Below are positions 6,820 to 16,125 of a DNA stretch of 54,711 nucleotides, piece by piece (the first letter of the stretch is position 1; each line of letters starts with the position of its first letter). The translations under genes and the position numbers were made by a program. This stretch comes from an uncultured Clostridia bacterium (GTDB taxonomy: Bacteria; Bacillota; Clostridia; UMGS1883), in assembly GCA_934476455.1 (NCBI GenBank), contig CAKSNY010000015.1, positions 1-54,711 on the forward strand. The letters are read 5' to 3'. Below the pieces are notes generated by a model, which worked only from the letters and a program-made list of their open reading frames with translations, was not told where the DNA came from and made no database searches.

Positions 6820-9072
6820 TTACATTGTTTTGTGGCAGGTTCTTGCTATTACGTCAAGCTGCTGCTCTTTTGTAAGGTCTATAAACTTGACCGCATAGCC
6901 CGAAACACGGATTGTAAAGTTTGCATACTCCTCTTTTTCGGGGTGTTCCATTGCGTCGATAAGCTTTTCCGTACCGAACACGTTTACATTAAGGTGATGT
7001 GCGCCCTGGTCAAAATACCCGTCCATTACGTTTACAAGGTTTTGCACACGCTCCGACTTGCTGTGTCCGAGTGCGTCGGGGCTTATTGTCTGCGTATTGG
7101 AGATACCGTCAAGCGCCCATTCGTACGGAAGCTTTGCAACAGAGTTAAGCGATGCCAAAAGCCCGCTCTTTTCCGCACCGTAGGACGGGTTAGCACCCGG
7201 TGAAAGCGGCGCGCCCGCTCTTCTGCCGTCGGGCATATTGCCGGTAGCCTTACCGTATACAACATTTGACGTTATCGTAAGGATTGATGTTGTGGCCTCG
7301 GAATTGCGGTAAGTGTGGCGTTTTTTAATCATATCAAGGAATGTTTTAAGAAGCCACAGTGCAATATCGTCTGCACGGTCGTCATCATTTCCGTAACGCG
7401 GGAAATCGCCCTCGGTTTCAAAATCTGCGGCAATGCCGTCCTCGTCACGTATAACCTTTACTTTGGCGTACTTTATTGCACTTAAGGAATCGACAACGTG
7501 TGAAAAGCCCGCAATACCTGTTGCAAACGTTCTGCGCACGTCTGTATCTATAAGAGCCATCTCGGCAGCCTCGTAGTAGTATTTGTCGTGCATATACTGT
7601 ATAAGGTTAAGCGTGTTTACATAAAGACCTGCAAGCCAATCCATCATAATGGTGTACTTTTTAATAACCTCGTCATAATCAAGGTATTCTGCCGTAATGG
7701 GGCTGTACGCAGGACCTACCTGCTCACGCGTTTTTACGTCTACACCGCCGTTTATTGCATAAAGCAGGCACTTTGCAAGGTTTGCCCTTGCGCCGAAGAA
7801 CTGCATTTCCTTACCTGTCTGCGTAGCGGACACGCAGCAGCATATAGAGTAATCGTCACCCCATACGGGTTTCATAACATCGTCGTTTTCATACTGAACA
7901 GAGCTTGTTTCAATAGAAATGTGCGAAGCGTATTTCTTAAACGTTTCGGGAAGTGCCGACGAATACAAAACCGTAAGGTTCGGCTCGGGAGAAGGTCCCA
8001 TATTTTCAAGCGTATGCAGGAAACGGAAATCGTTTTTCGTTACCATCGATCTGCCGTCTACGCCTATACCGCCGACCTCAAGCGTAGCCCATACCGGGTC
8101 GCCCGAGAAAAGCTGATTGTAAGACGGAATACGTGCAAACTTAACCATACGCAGCTTCATAACAAGGTGGTCGATAAGCTCCTGTGCTTCGCTTTCGGTT
8201 ATTGTTCCGTTTTCAAGATCTCTTTCAATATATATGTCAAGGAATGTGGATATACGCCCTATGCTCATAGCTGCGCCGTTTTGCGTTTTAACGGCTCCCA
8301 GATATCCGAAATACAGCCACTGTACAGCCTCGCGCGCATTTTTTGCGGGCGCTGAAATATCATAGCCGTAGCTTTGCGCCATTTCCTTAAGACCTTTAAG
8401 CGCATTTATCTGAAGCGTAAGCTCTTCTCTCTGGCGTATAACCTCGTCTGTCATTGTGCCGTCGCCGCAGTTTGCAAAATCCTTCTGCTTTTCTTCGATA
8501 ATCGTATCTATTCCGTAAAGTGCAACTCTGCGGTAGTCACCCACAATTCTGCCTCTGCCGTAAGTATCGGGAAGACCTGTTATTATTTTGTTATGGCGTG
8601 CCTTCTTCATTTCGGGCGTATACGCACTGAAAACGCCTTCGTTATGTGTGCGGCTGTATTTTGTAAATATCTCGTGAAGCTTGGGGTCGGGTGTGTAACC
8701 GTATGTTTCGCACGCCTGCTCTGCCATTTTTATACCGCCGAAAGGCATAAACGCTCTTTTAAGCGGCTTGTCCGTCTGAAGACCGACAACCTTTTCCATA
8801 TCCTTTGTATCTTCGCCTATATACCCGGGGCCGTGTGATGTAAGTGTTGAAACAATATGTGTGTCCATATCGAGCACGCCGCCCTTTGCGCGTTCTTCTT
8901 TCTGAAGCACCTGAAGCTTGTCCCAAAGCTTATTTGTATTTTCCGTAGGACCGGACAAAAACGCCTCGTCCCCGTCGTAAGGCTTATAGTTTTTCTGTAT
9001 AAACTCTCTTACATTTATTTCTTCTTTCCATATACGGCCTTCAAAGCCGTTCCACTGCTCGTAGTTTTTCAT
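6820..9072 (-). CDS. pflB: Formate acetyltransferase (pyruvate formate-lyase)
   Basis: Glycyl-radical enzyme of 750 residues, the usual PflB length, converting pyruvate and CoA to acetyl-CoA and formate in anaerobic fermentation. The active-site cysteines are in DYSICCCVSATQTG near residue 410. The radical glycine is Gly725 in RVSGYAVKF, 25 residues from the end. The cytosolic start at 9072 follows GAGG. It is downstream of a LysR gene on the same strand with an inverted-repeat candidate operator between them. Its activase gene follows after a terminator and repeat. Confidence 0.97.
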   Translation of the reverse strand: MKNYEQWNGFEGRIWKEEINVREFIQKNYKPYDGDEAFLSGPTENTNKLWDKLQVLQKEERAKGGVLDMDTHIVSTLTSHGPGYIGEDTKDMEKVVGLQTDKPLKRAFMPFGGIKMAEQACETYGYTPDPKLHEIFTKYSRTHNEGVFSAYTPEMKKARHNKIITGLPDTYGRGRIVGDYRRVALYGIDTIIEEKQKDFANCGDGTMTDEVIRQREELTLQINALKGLKEMAQSYGYDISAPAKNAREAVQWLYFGYLGAVKTQNGAAMSIGRISTFLDIYIERDLENGTITESEAQELIDHLVMKLRMVKFARIPSYNQLFSGDPVWATLEVGGIGVDGRSMVTKNDFRFLHTLENMGPSPEPNLTVLYSSALPETFKKYASHISIETSSVQYENDDVMKPVWGDDYSICCCVSATQTGKEMQFFGARANLAKCLLYAINGGVDVKTREQVGPAYSPITAEYLDYDEVIKKYTIMMDWLAGLYVNTLNLIQYMHDKYYYEAAEMALIDTDVRRTFATGIAGFSHVVDSLSAIKYAKVKVIRDEDGIAADFETEGDFPRYGNDDDRADDIALWLLKTFLDMIKKRHTYRNSEATTSILTITSNVVYGKATGNMPDGRRAGAPLSPGANPSYGAEKSGLLASLNSVAKLPYEWALDGISNTQTISPDALGHSKSERVQNLVNVMDGYFDQGAHHLNVNVFGTEKLIDAMEHPEKEEYANFTIRVSGYAVKFIDLTKEQQLDVIARTCHKTM

Positions 9073-9143
9073 ATAGACTACCTCGCTTTCCTTTTATAAT
9101 GCAATAATACTACATTTTTCGTGCAAAGAAAATACCCAATTCA

Positions 9144-9165
9144 GAATACCTGTATTCCGTATACG
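9144..9165. promoter_or_regulatory. Candidate LysR operator upstream of pflB
   Basis: GAATAC (9144-9149), CT, GTATTC (9152-9157) is a perfect inverted repeat, followed by the palindrome CGTATACG (9158-9165). Paired dyads of this kind, just upstream of a promoter with weak -35 and -10 boxes, are typical LysR-type binding regions. Binding is inferred. Confidence 0.5.
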
Positions 9166-9175
9166 AATAATGTCG

Positions 9176-10111
9176 TTATTTATGTTCCCTTTCCAGCTTT
9201 TTTGTAACCCTTTTAACATGGCTTACAAAAAGCTTTTCCTGCGGGGTAAGCTTGTATCCGTTCTTATAAATCAAAACGTCGCGGTACAGGTTGTTTTCCA
9301 CATTGCAGTGCTTTTCCACAAGCGGCATTGTATTTAAAATATTTGCCGGTGTGGGCGACGTCCACATATATGTGGTATGAATGTTTCTTAAAAGCTCGAA
9401 CTGGCTTTCGCGCTCGAATACGGCGATTTCTTTTTTTCTTTTTCCGCCGCGGTGTATTTCCTGAAGCACCGACTGCGGCAATGTCGGAATTGTAAGGTAG
9501 CCGTGCGTTATTTCTATAAAGTCCGACAAATCCTTGTATTCTATTTCCTTCTCCACAGCAAGCGGATGCTGAACCGACATTATAAGGAAATATTTAAATT
9601 CCCATATAGGCTCTGCACACAGCCCATTTTCCTCCAAAAACTGCAAAAAGTATTTTTCATACAATGTCTGATAGCGTATTATTGCAATGTTGTTGTCGTT
9701 ATTTAAAACGCTTTCCACAGCAAGCAGCGAATTTGTTTCGCGGTAGCTTATGTCAAGGCTTTTGCCGTTTGAAATCTCCGTAACAAACTCTATAAAAGCC
9801 TGCGCCACATAGCACGCCATAGGAACCGACACGTCAAACTTGTGCATATTAACGTCGCGGTGCTTGTACATTCTTTCAACCTCGTCTATTTGCTCTGCGA
9901 TGTTTTTTGCATACACCAAAAAATCTGCGCCGTCCTTTGTCGGGACAACGCCCTTGGGCGTTCTGTTAAAAATTTTAATTCCCACATTTTCTTCAAGCTC
10001 TTTTATTGCACGGCTCAGGTGCGGCTGGTTCATATACAGATTTTCCGCTGCCTTTGATATAAGCCCCGTTTTTTCAACCTCTATCGCGTACTTTAAATGT
10101 TCGATTTTCAT
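9176..10111 (-). CDS. LysR family transcriptional regulator
   Basis: Regulator of 311 residues. The N-terminal winged helix-turn-helix is plain (LKYAIEVEKTGLISKAAENLYMNQPHLSRAIKELEE, residues 5-40), followed by FNRTPKGVVPTKDG. The rest is the periplasmic-binding-protein-like effector domain, here less conserved. It lies four bases after rarA and 103 bases before pflB, same strand. The dyad next to its 3' end suggests that it controls pflB, possibly with fermentation or redox state as the signal; the effector is unknown. Confidence 0.88.
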   Translation of the reverse strand: MKIEHLKYAIEVEKTGLISKAAENLYMNQPHLSRAIKELEENVGIKIFNRTPKGVVPTKDGADFLVYAKNIAEQIDEVERMYKHRDVNMHKFDVSVPMACYVAQAFIEFVTEISNGKSLDISYRETNSLLAVESVLNNDNNIAIIRYQTLYEKYFLQFLEENGLCAEPIWEFKYFLIMSVQHPLAVEKEIEYKDLSDFIEITHGYLTIPTLPQSVLQEIHRGGKRKKEIAVFERESQFELLRNIHTTYMWTSPTPANILNTMPLVEKHCNVENNLYRDVLIYKNGYKLTPQEKLFVSHVKRVTKKLEREHK

Positions 10112-10115
10112 ATCC

Positions 10116-11384
10116 TCACCTGTCCTGCTTTTTTATTTCCTGCCAGTACTTTTCGTTTTGCTTTTCAATCTTATTCTCGCCCGGGTGATAATATTTCCTG
10201 TTTTTAAGCCTGTCGGGCAGATACTGCTGCGGAACATAATTGTTTTTATAGCTGTGCGGGTACTTATACCCCTCCCCGTGACCGAGCTTTGCGGCACCCT
10301 GATAGTGCGAATCCTTAAGATGTGCGGGAATATCGCCGGAATTTCCGTTGGATATATCCGCCATTGCCTCGTCAATCGCGCATATGGCGCTGTTGGATTT
10401 AGGCGCCGTTGCAAGAGTGATTACCGCTTGCGCAAGCGGTATGCGCGCTTCGGGAAAACCAAGCTGCAGCGCAGAATCCACACACGCTTTTGTTATCACA
10501 ATCGCATTTGGGTATGCCATACCCACATCCTCCGCCGCCATAACCAAAAGCCTGCGGCATATGCTTTGCAAATCGCCCGCTTCCGCAAGGCGTGCCATAT
10601 AATGCAGTGCGGCGTCGGGGTCGCTGCCGCGCACGGATTTCTGAAACGCACTTAAAACATCGTAGTGGCTGTCCCCGTCGCGGTCGTGGCGAAAGGCTTT
10701 TTTCATTGTAACGGCCTCCGCGTCCGAAAGGGTCACGGTTGTTTTGCCGTCTTTATCCGGTTTTGCCGCCATAACGGCTACCTCTAAGGAATTAAGTGCC
10801 TTTCTCACATCCCCGCAGGAGGTCTGCGCCATATGCTCGGCAGCTTCCTCCGTAATGTTTAGCGGGTATTCCTCCGAAATTTTATCCGCGGCGCGCATAA
10901 TTGCTTCTTTTACGTCCTCCGGCTCTACCGGGCGAAATTCAAACACCGTAGAACGCGACAAAATGGCATTGTAAATATAAAAATACGGATTTTCCGTTGT
11001 CGACGCTATAAGCGTTACCGACCCGTTTTCTATACATTCGAGAAGCGACTGCTGCTGTTTTTTGTTAAAATTTTGTATCTCGTCAAGATATAAAATAACG
11101 CCGTTTGCACCGATAAGCGACTGCGATTCAGACAAAACAGACTTTATGTCCGCAACGGACGCAGTTGTTGCGTTAAGCCTGTAAAGCGGCTTTTTCGCGT
11201 TTTGTGCGGCAATGTTTGCAACCGTGGTTTTTCCCGTTCCCGAAGGTCCGTAAAAAATCATATTCGGAATATTGCCGGATTGTATTATGTTGTATAAAAC
11301 CTTTCCCTCGCCCAAAATATGCTTTTGCCCCACAACGCAGGCAAGCGAGGTTGGACGCATTCTGTCCGCAAGCGGCTTGTTCAT
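10116..11384 (-). CDS. rarA: Replication-associated recombination protein A (MgsA/RarA AAA+ ATPase)
   Basis: About 422 residues. AAA+ ATPase acting at stalled replication forks, related to clamp loaders. Walker A GPSGTGKTT lies at about residues 46-54, Walker B ILYLDEIQNF near 97, sensor 1 ASTTENPYF near 125, then the RarA C-terminal region (AEDVGMAYPNAI, SHYQGAAKLGHGEGYKYPH). The ATG at 11384 is preferred to the GTG at 11393 because AGAGGG is spaced for it. The downstream LysR gene begins four bases after its stop. Confidence 0.95.
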   Translation of the reverse strand: MNKPLADRMRPTSLACVVGQKHILGEGKVLYNIIQSGNIPNMIFYGPSGTGKTTVANIAAQNAKKPLYRLNATTASVADIKSVLSESQSLIGANGVILYLDEIQNFNKKQQQSLLECIENGSVTLIASTTENPYFYIYNAILSRSTVFEFRPVEPEDVKEAIMRAADKISEEYPLNITEEAAEHMAQTSCGDVRKALNSLEVAVMAAKPDKDGKTTVTLSDAEAVTMKKAFRHDRDGDSHYDVLSAFQKSVRGSDPDAALHYMARLAEAGDLQSICRRLLVMAAEDVGMAYPNAIVITKACVDSALQLGFPEARIPLAQAVITLATAPKSNSAICAIDEAMADISNGNSGDIPAHLKDSHYQGAAKLGHGEGYKYPHSYKNNYVPQQYLPDRLKNRKYYHPGENKIEKQNEKYWQEIKKQDR

Positions 11385-11429
11385 AAAAATCACCCTCTAA
11401 AATATCATTTTAATTATATAAATATTTGC

Positions 11430-11458
11430 TTTCAATTACAAGTATTTTGTGATAAAAT
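11430..11458 (+). promoter_or_regulatory. Probable promoter for nth
   Basis: TTTCAA (11430-11435), 17 bases, TAAAAT (11453-11458), in the divergent gap between rarA and nth, about 20 bases before the start codon. The -35 box is weak. Confidence 0.45.
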
Positions 11459-11477
11459 ATTTGTATGAGGTGGTAAA

Positions 11478-12131
11478 ATGACAAAAAAAGAACGCGCAGT
11501 GCAATTTATGAACATTTTGGAGGGGCTGTACCCCGACGCTTTGTGCAGCCTTGAATATAAAACGCCGCTCCAGCTGCTTATTGCGACAATGCTTTCCGCG
11601 CAGTGTACCGACGCGCGCGTAAACCTTGTTACGCCGAAGCTGTTTGAAAAATTTCCCGATGCAAAGGCATTTTCCGAAGCGGATATATCCGTTCTTGAAG
11701 AATGTATACATTCCGTCGGATTTTTCAGAAGCAAGTCGAAAAACATTATCGCCTGCTGCAAAAAGCTGTGCCTTAATTTCGGCGGGGAGGTTCCGCCGAC
11801 CATGGAGGAGCTTTTAACCCTTGACGGTGTGGGCAGAAAAACCGCAAACCTTATTTTGGGCGATGTCTTTAAAAAGGGCGGAATGGTAATAGACACGCAC
11901 GCCAAGCGCATACTTTTAAGGGTCGGTCTTACAAAGGAAACAGACCCTCTTAAGGTAGAACGCGACACCGCGCCGCTTATCCCCCTTTCAAAGCAAAGCG
12001 ATTTTTGCCACAGGCTTGTTTTACACGGGCGCGCACTGTGCAGCGCACGAAAGCCGCTTTGCTCTGATTGTCCCGCCTCCTCCGTCTGCAAAACGGGAAC
12101 AAAAAAAGTATTGAAAAAATCCGAAAAATAA
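11478..12131 (+). CDS. nth: Endonuclease III
   Basis: Base-excision repair DNA glycosylase/AP lyase of 217 residues for oxidised pyrimidines. The helix-hairpin-helix LDGVGRKTANLI holds the catalytic Lys121; the catalytic Asp139 is in VIDTHAKR, where most homologues have DTHV. The 4Fe-4S cluster cysteines are Cys188, Cys195, Cys198 and Cys204, in the standard C-X6-C-X2-C-X5-C pattern. The start has GAGGTGG upstream. The promoter of the next gene lies inside the last codons of nth. Confidence 0.96.
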   Translation: MTKKERAVQFMNILEGLYPDALCSLEYKTPLQLLIATMLSAQCTDARVNLVTPKLFEKFPDAKAFSEADISVLEECIHSVGFFRSKSKNIIACCKKLCLNFGGEVPPTMEELLTLDGVGRKTANLILGDVFKKGGMVIDTHAKRILLRVGLTKETDPLKVERDTAPLIPLSKQSDFCHRLVLHGRALCSARKPLCSDCPASSVCKTGTKKVLKKSEK

Positions 12132-12139
12132 ATTATAAT
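12111..12139 (+). promoter_or_regulatory. Promoter for the ECF-type membrane protein gene
   Basis: TTGAAA (12111-12116), 17 bases, TATAAT (12134-12139), overlapping the 3' end of nth. Confidence 0.6.
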
Positions 12140-12180
12140 ATAGATGTTGCTTTCTGAATATATAAAACGGAGGGTTAAAA

Positions 12181-13050
12181 ATGAAAAAAGACAAAAATCT
12201 GCCGCCCGAGCCGTCGTATACAAATGCGCGCTTTGCGGTTTATCCGGAGGATGAAGAATTTATTGAGGAGGAGGATCAGGTTTACGGCTCCCGCGCGGAC
12301 TATATTGCCGCACGTTTGCAGGGCTATTTTGAGGCTTCGCGCGCAATGCTTGCCGCGTCCGTTTCGCACCTGAGGCAGCCTTCTACGATTATTGTTATAA
12401 TTTTGCTTATCGGCACATATATTCTTCTGGGTGTTGCGGGGCAAATTCAGTTTTCTTTTTTTACAAATAAGGTTGTGCAATATGTTCAAACCAATCTTGA
12501 CATAACGGTAAACGCGCTTTTGGGCTTTTTTTACGGACCTGTTACGTGCGCAATAAGCGTTGCGCTTTGCACGACCGTGCGTATGATTACAAACAGAACG
12601 GTATTTTTCATAGGCTACATATTGGGCGCCCTTATCGCCGGATTTTTGCACGGCTGGATTTTGTACAGATTTAAAAATATGTGGTTTGAAACACGCTTCC
12701 GCGGGTTTTACACCGGTCTTTTGGCGCGTGTAATCGGGGTCAGGCTTGTCGTTTCAAGCGTTGTAAACATCTTTTTGATGTCCTTGATATACCGCATATT
12801 TATACACTATCCTTTTCTTGAATTTGTTAAAAACTATTCAAAATCGGGCGTTCCGCTCTCCTCCCCGGCAGAGTTTTTCAGCGTGTTTTTTGTAAGCATC
12901 GGGGTGGAATCCGCAATAGTTTTTGCCGCGATATGTATTATAAACTTTATAGCGGCAAAGGCTTTCCCCTCGCGGTTTGAGCAGCCTTCTTTAATAGTCG
13001 GCAGGGACGGCTCTGTCTTAAATCCCGATGAAGAGGATTTTGATGAGTAA
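12181..13050 (+). CDS. ECF transporter S component-like membrane protein
   Basis: Protein of 289 residues with an acidic cytoplasmic N-terminus (about 60 residues, cluster EDEEFIEEEDQ), then about six hydrophobic segments from residue 63 on (IIVIILLIGTYILLGVAG, FFYGPVTCAISVALC, GYILGALIAGFLHGWILYRF, and others), and a short acidic tail. The arrangement and the FFYGP and GFLHGWILYR elements resemble substrate-binding S components of energy-coupling-factor vitamin transporters (folate type is one possibility). The substrate is not readable. The ATG follows GGAGGG. No ECF ATPase genes are nearby. Next gene starts 21 bases downstream. Confidence 0.65.
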   Translation: MKKDKNLPPEPSYTNARFAVYPEDEEFIEEEDQVYGSRADYIAARLQGYFEASRAMLAASVSHLRQPSTIIVIILLIGTYILLGVAGQIQFSFFTNKVVQYVQTNLDITVNALLGFFYGPVTCAISVALCTTVRMITNRTVFFIGYILGALIAGFLHGWILYRFKNMWFETRFRGFYTGLLARVIGVRLVVSSVVNIFLMSLIYRIFIHYPFLEFVKNYSKSGVPLSSPAEFFSVFFVSIGVESAIVFAAICIINFIAAKAFPSRFEQPSLIVGRDGSVLNPDEEDFDE

Positions 13051-13070
13051 GAATAAGCGGAGGGGTTATT

Positions 13071-13601
13071 TTGGATTATTGTTTTACGGAAAAGGTTGAT
13101 ATAAAGCTTATTGTGCTTTTTATAACGGAAAATTTCAGAATGCCTGTTCCCGATTCGTACATTGTGGATATACTCACGCTTCAGCCGTTTGTAAATTATT
13201 TTGATTTGCAAAACTGTATCGGCGAAATGCGTGAGGAGGGCTTTATCTCCTATACCGGGGCGGAGGGCGAGATAAAACGCTGCTACCCTACGGAAAAAGG
13301 CTCGCAGGCGCTTTCCTTCTTTTCGGCGCGGATTCCAAAAACCGTACGTGAAAGGCTTTTGCGCACAATAAACGTTAAGGTAAAGGAGCTTAAGAACGAG
13401 CTTTCTTTAAAAAGCAGCTATAAAAAGGTAAACGACCTTGAATATATGGTTAATCTGGGAATCACGGAGGGTATTTCCGACCTTTTCGATTTGTCGCTTT
13501 CGGTCGGGGATGAGGCGATGGCTAAAAAAATGTGCGCCGCATTTCGTGAAAATCCGCAGGCGCTTTATTCGCAGCTTCTTTCGGTTTTAATACAGCCTTA
13601 A
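13071..13601 (+). CDS. DUF4364 family protein
   Basis: Protein of 176 residues matching the DUF4364 family found in Clostridia. It begins with a winged-helix-like region (KVDIKLIVLFITENFRMPVPDSYIVDILT) followed by a mixed segment (EMREEGFISYTG, YPTEKGSQAL), typical of PadR/MarR-like DNA-binding folds, so a regulatory role is probable but unproven. Translation seems to start at TTG (13071) after GGAGG. It is probably cotranscribed with the membrane protein before it. Confidence 0.8.
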   Translation: MDYCFTEKVDIKLIVLFITENFRMPVPDSYIVDILTLQPFVNYFDLQNCIGEMREEGFISYTGAEGEIKRCYPTEKGSQALSFFSARIPKTVRERLLRTINVKVKELKNELSLKSSYKKVNDLEYMVNLGITEGISDLFDLSLSVGDEAMAKKMCAAFRENPQALYSQLLSVLIQP

Positions 13602-13699
13602 GGCAGACAATGTGTGTTTGAGTTCGGTTTGCCTAAAGCCGACTTGCGTTGCCCGCGCATTTAAAAAATTTTATACAGGGCAGAAAGGTAATGATTTTT

Positions 13700-14680
13700 A
13701 TGGCAGAATTGAGATGGCATCCCCTTACAAAGGATTGGGTTATGATTGCGTCAAACAGGCAAAACCGCCCGCAAATGCCCAAGGACTGGTGCCCGTTTTG
13801 TCCGGGGCCTGATAATGACAAGGTTCCGAAAAGCTTTGATGTTTTAAAATATGATAATGATTTTCCCGCGCTTTCCCAAAATCCGCCCAAGCCGGACGAT
13901 GTGGAAACCCCTATATATAAAACGCGTGAATCCTACGGAAAGTGCGAGGTTATTTTGTACTCGCCCGAGCATACCGTAACACTTCCGGAGCTCAGCGTCG
14001 AGCATGTAAGAAAGCTTGTTGATTTGTGGACAGAGCGCTTTGACGAACTAAAAAAAGACGAAAAAATAAAATACGTATTTATATTTGAAAACCGCGGCGC
14101 GGCGGTAGGCGTTACAATGCCGCACCCGCACGGGCAGATTTACGGCTACAGCTTTATTCCCAAAAAATTGGAGTTGGAGCTTGCCTCCTCCAAAGAGCAT
14201 TTTGAAAATACAAAGCACTGCCTTATATGCGATATGCTGCACGATGAAAAGGAAGACGGGCGCAGAATTATATTTGAAAACGAAGATTTTGTCTGCTTCC
14301 TGCCGTTTTTCTGCGAGTATCCTTACGGAGTGTACATTGCGGCAAAATCGCACAAGCAGTATCTTACGGATTTTAACGACCGTGAAAAAACAAACCTTGC
14401 GCGCGCCGTGCGCGAAGCGGCAGGCACGCTGGACAATCTTTTCGGCTATACCTTCCCTTATATGATGTGTATGCACCAAGGTCCCGTAAACAGCGGCGAC
14501 ACAAGCGAGTATTATCACTTCCATATAGAGTTTTTCCCGCCTATGCGAAGCGCGGACAAGCAAAAGTTTAACGCCTCCAGTGAAACGGGCGCCTGGGCAC
14601 ACTGCAACCCCACCGCGCCGGAGGCTACAAGCATAGAGCTTAGGGCAGCGTATGAAAAATACATATCACAACAAAAATAA
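13700..14680 (+). CDS. galT: Galactose-1-phosphate uridylyltransferase
   Basis: Leloir pathway enzyme exchanging UMP between UDP-glucose and galactose 1-phosphate. It has about 326 residues, HIT-superfamily type (GalT class I). The nucleophilic histidine is in MPHPHGQIYGY; the N-terminal motifs WHPLTKDWVMIASNRQNRPQ and CPFCPGP (zinc-type cysteines) fit. The frame is open from 13649, but the ATG at 13700 has AGAAAGG at a suitable distance and begins with the normal N-terminus MAELRWHPL. A possible weak promoter (TTGCCC, 17 bases, TATACA) lies at 13649-13677. galK follows after 13 bases. No galE is present in the window. Confidence 0.95.
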   Translation: MAELRWHPLTKDWVMIASNRQNRPQMPKDWCPFCPGPDNDKVPKSFDVLKYDNDFPALSQNPPKPDDVETPIYKTRESYGKCEVILYSPEHTVTLPELSVEHVRKLVDLWTERFDELKKDEKIKYVFIFENRGAAVGVTMPHPHGQIYGYSFIPKKLELELASSKEHFENTKHCLICDMLHDEKEDGRRIIFENEDFVCFLPFFCEYPYGVYIAAKSHKQYLTDFNDREKTNLARAVREAAGTLDNLFGYTFPYMMCMHQGPVNSGDTSEYYHFHIEFFPPMRSADKQKFNASSETGAWAHCNPTAPEATSIELRAAYEKYISQQK

Positions 14681-14693
14681 AAGGAGCTTTTGT

Positions 14694-15875
14694 ATGACAA
14701 AACAGCAACTAATAGAGGAATTTACCGCGCTTTACGGCGGAGACGGAAGCGACGTGCGCGTATTCCACGCACCCGGGCGCGTAAATCTTATCGGCGAACA
14801 TACAGACTATAACGGCGGCTACGTGTTCCCCGCGTCGCTTTCGATGGGAACGACGATAGCGCTTCGCCCCACCGGCAATAATTACATAAGGCTGAAAGCA
14901 ACCGACCTTGACGATATTGTACAGCTTGACTTTTCAAAGCTTGATTCGTACCGTGATTTGTGGTGGGGAAACTACCAGGCGGGCGTATGTACAGAGCTTT
15001 TGAAAGAGGGCTACACCCTTACAGGGTGCGATATGCTTTATGACGATACACTGCCGCACGGCGGCGGGCTCAGCTCGTCTGCCGCTATAGAGGTTGCAAC
15101 GGCGCTTGCGCTTGCCACGCTTTCCAACGAAAAAAACGGCAAGGGCGAGGTTGATATGACAGAGATGGCATTTATCGGGCAGCACGCAGAGCACAACTAC
15201 TGCGGCGTAAACTGCGGAATTATGGATCAGTTCGCATCTGCAAAGGGCGAGCGCGACCACGCAATATTTTTAAATTGCCGTGATATGAGCTACGAGCTTG
15301 TGCCGCTTAAGCTTGACGGCTTTAAGCTTGTAATTACAAATACCAATAAAAAACATTCTCTTGCACAAAGCGCATATAATACGCGCCGCAGCGAGTGTGA
15401 AGAGGCGCTCGGCGCATTAAAAAAGGCTATGCCCGAAAAAAACTGCCTTGGTGAAATTTCTAAGGAAGAGTTTGAGAAAAACAAACACTTTATACAAAAC
15501 GAAACCGTACGCCGCCGCGCACAGCACGTTATTTTTGAGGACGACAGGGTTTTAAGAAGTATAACGGCGCTTAAAAACGGAGATATTGCGCAGTTCGGCA
15601 GCCTTATGAACGAAAGCCACGATTCTCTGCGCGACCTTTACGAGGTAACCGGTATCGAGCTTGACACCCTTGTAAACGAGGCAAGAAAGCTTCAGGGCGT
15701 TATCGGAACGCGTATGACGGGCGCGGGCTTCGGCGGAAGCACCGTTTCCATTGTGCGTGAGGATACAGTGGAGGATTTTTGCAGTAAAGTAAAGCTTGGT
15801 TATACCGAAAAAATCGGTTATGAACCGTCATTTTACGTAGACGACATCGGCGACGGCGGGCGTGAAATAAAATAA
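14694..15875 (+). CDS. galK: Galactokinase
   Basis: GHMP-family kinase of about 393 residues phosphorylating galactose at C1. Signature motifs: GRVNLIGEHTDYNGGYV near residue 25, LPHGGGLSSSAAIEVA near 115, CGIMDQFAS near 170, and the C-terminal GTRMTGAGFGGSTVSIV. The ATG at 14694 is 7 bases after AAGGAG; the frame is open further upstream but that part overlaps galT and has no ribosome binding site. It forms a two-gene operon with galT; the downstream DNA is a repeat array and gene remnants. Confidence 0.97.
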   Translation: MTKQQLIEEFTALYGGDGSDVRVFHAPGRVNLIGEHTDYNGGYVFPASLSMGTTIALRPTGNNYIRLKATDLDDIVQLDFSKLDSYRDLWWGNYQAGVCTELLKEGYTLTGCDMLYDDTLPHGGGLSSSAAIEVATALALATLSNEKNGKGEVDMTEMAFIGQHAEHNYCGVNCGIMDQFASAKGERDHAIFLNCRDMSYELVPLKLDGFKLVITNTNKKHSLAQSAYNTRRSECEEALGALKKAMPEKNCLGEISKEEFEKNKHFIQNETVRRRAQHVIFEDDRVLRSITALKNGDIAQFGSLMNESHDSLRDLYEVTGIELDTLVNEARKLQGVIGTRMTGAGFGGSTVSIVREDTVEDFCSKVKLGYTEKIGYEPSFYVDDIGDGGREIK

Positions 15876-15884
15876 ATGTCAACA

Positions 15885-16125
15885 GTGTCAATAGGGACGT
15901 CAATAGCGTCAATAGGGACGTGTCAATAGTGTCAATAGGGACGTTCCCTATTTGTCACGTTTAGTGTCAATAGGGACGGTGTCAATAGGGACGTTCCCTA
16001 TTTGTCACGTTTATACCGAAAACGGTACGGGGATATATGGTGATTCGAGATTTTTGGTGTCAATAGGGACGTTCCCTATTTGTCACGTTTATGTCAATAG
16101 GGACGTTCCCTATTTGTCACGTTTA
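15885..16125 (+). repeat. REP-like palindromic repeat array
   Basis: Four full units of a near-palindrome, core CAATAGGGACGTTCCCTATTTG flanked by TGT and TCACGTTT, start near 15929, 15979, 16057 and 16091; truncated half-units (TCAATAGGGACG) lie near 15886, 15906 and 15964. Two of the units belong to an exact 76-bp duplication (15981-16056 and 16093-16168, offset 112 bp) that also carries part of the following gene remnant. An inverted single unit lies at 16390-16419. The form matches REP/BIME elements mobilised by Y1 (IS200-like, RAYT) transposases; no such gene is in the window. Confidence 0.85.

Noticed and set aside
7588..8355. 255-residue plus-strand frame inside pflB
   Set aside because: It is antisense to a well-conserved enzyme gene, is cysteine- and arginine-rich in the way expected of a shadow frame, and has no ribosome binding site.
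9840..10655. 271-residue plus-strand frame across lysR and rarA
   Set aside because: It spans two opposite-strand genes that are each clearly real, with no start signal.
15885..16125. CRISPR array
   Set aside because: The units are palindromes with irregular spacing; the DNA between them is short, repeated or truncated, not unique spacers of constant length, and no cas genes are near.
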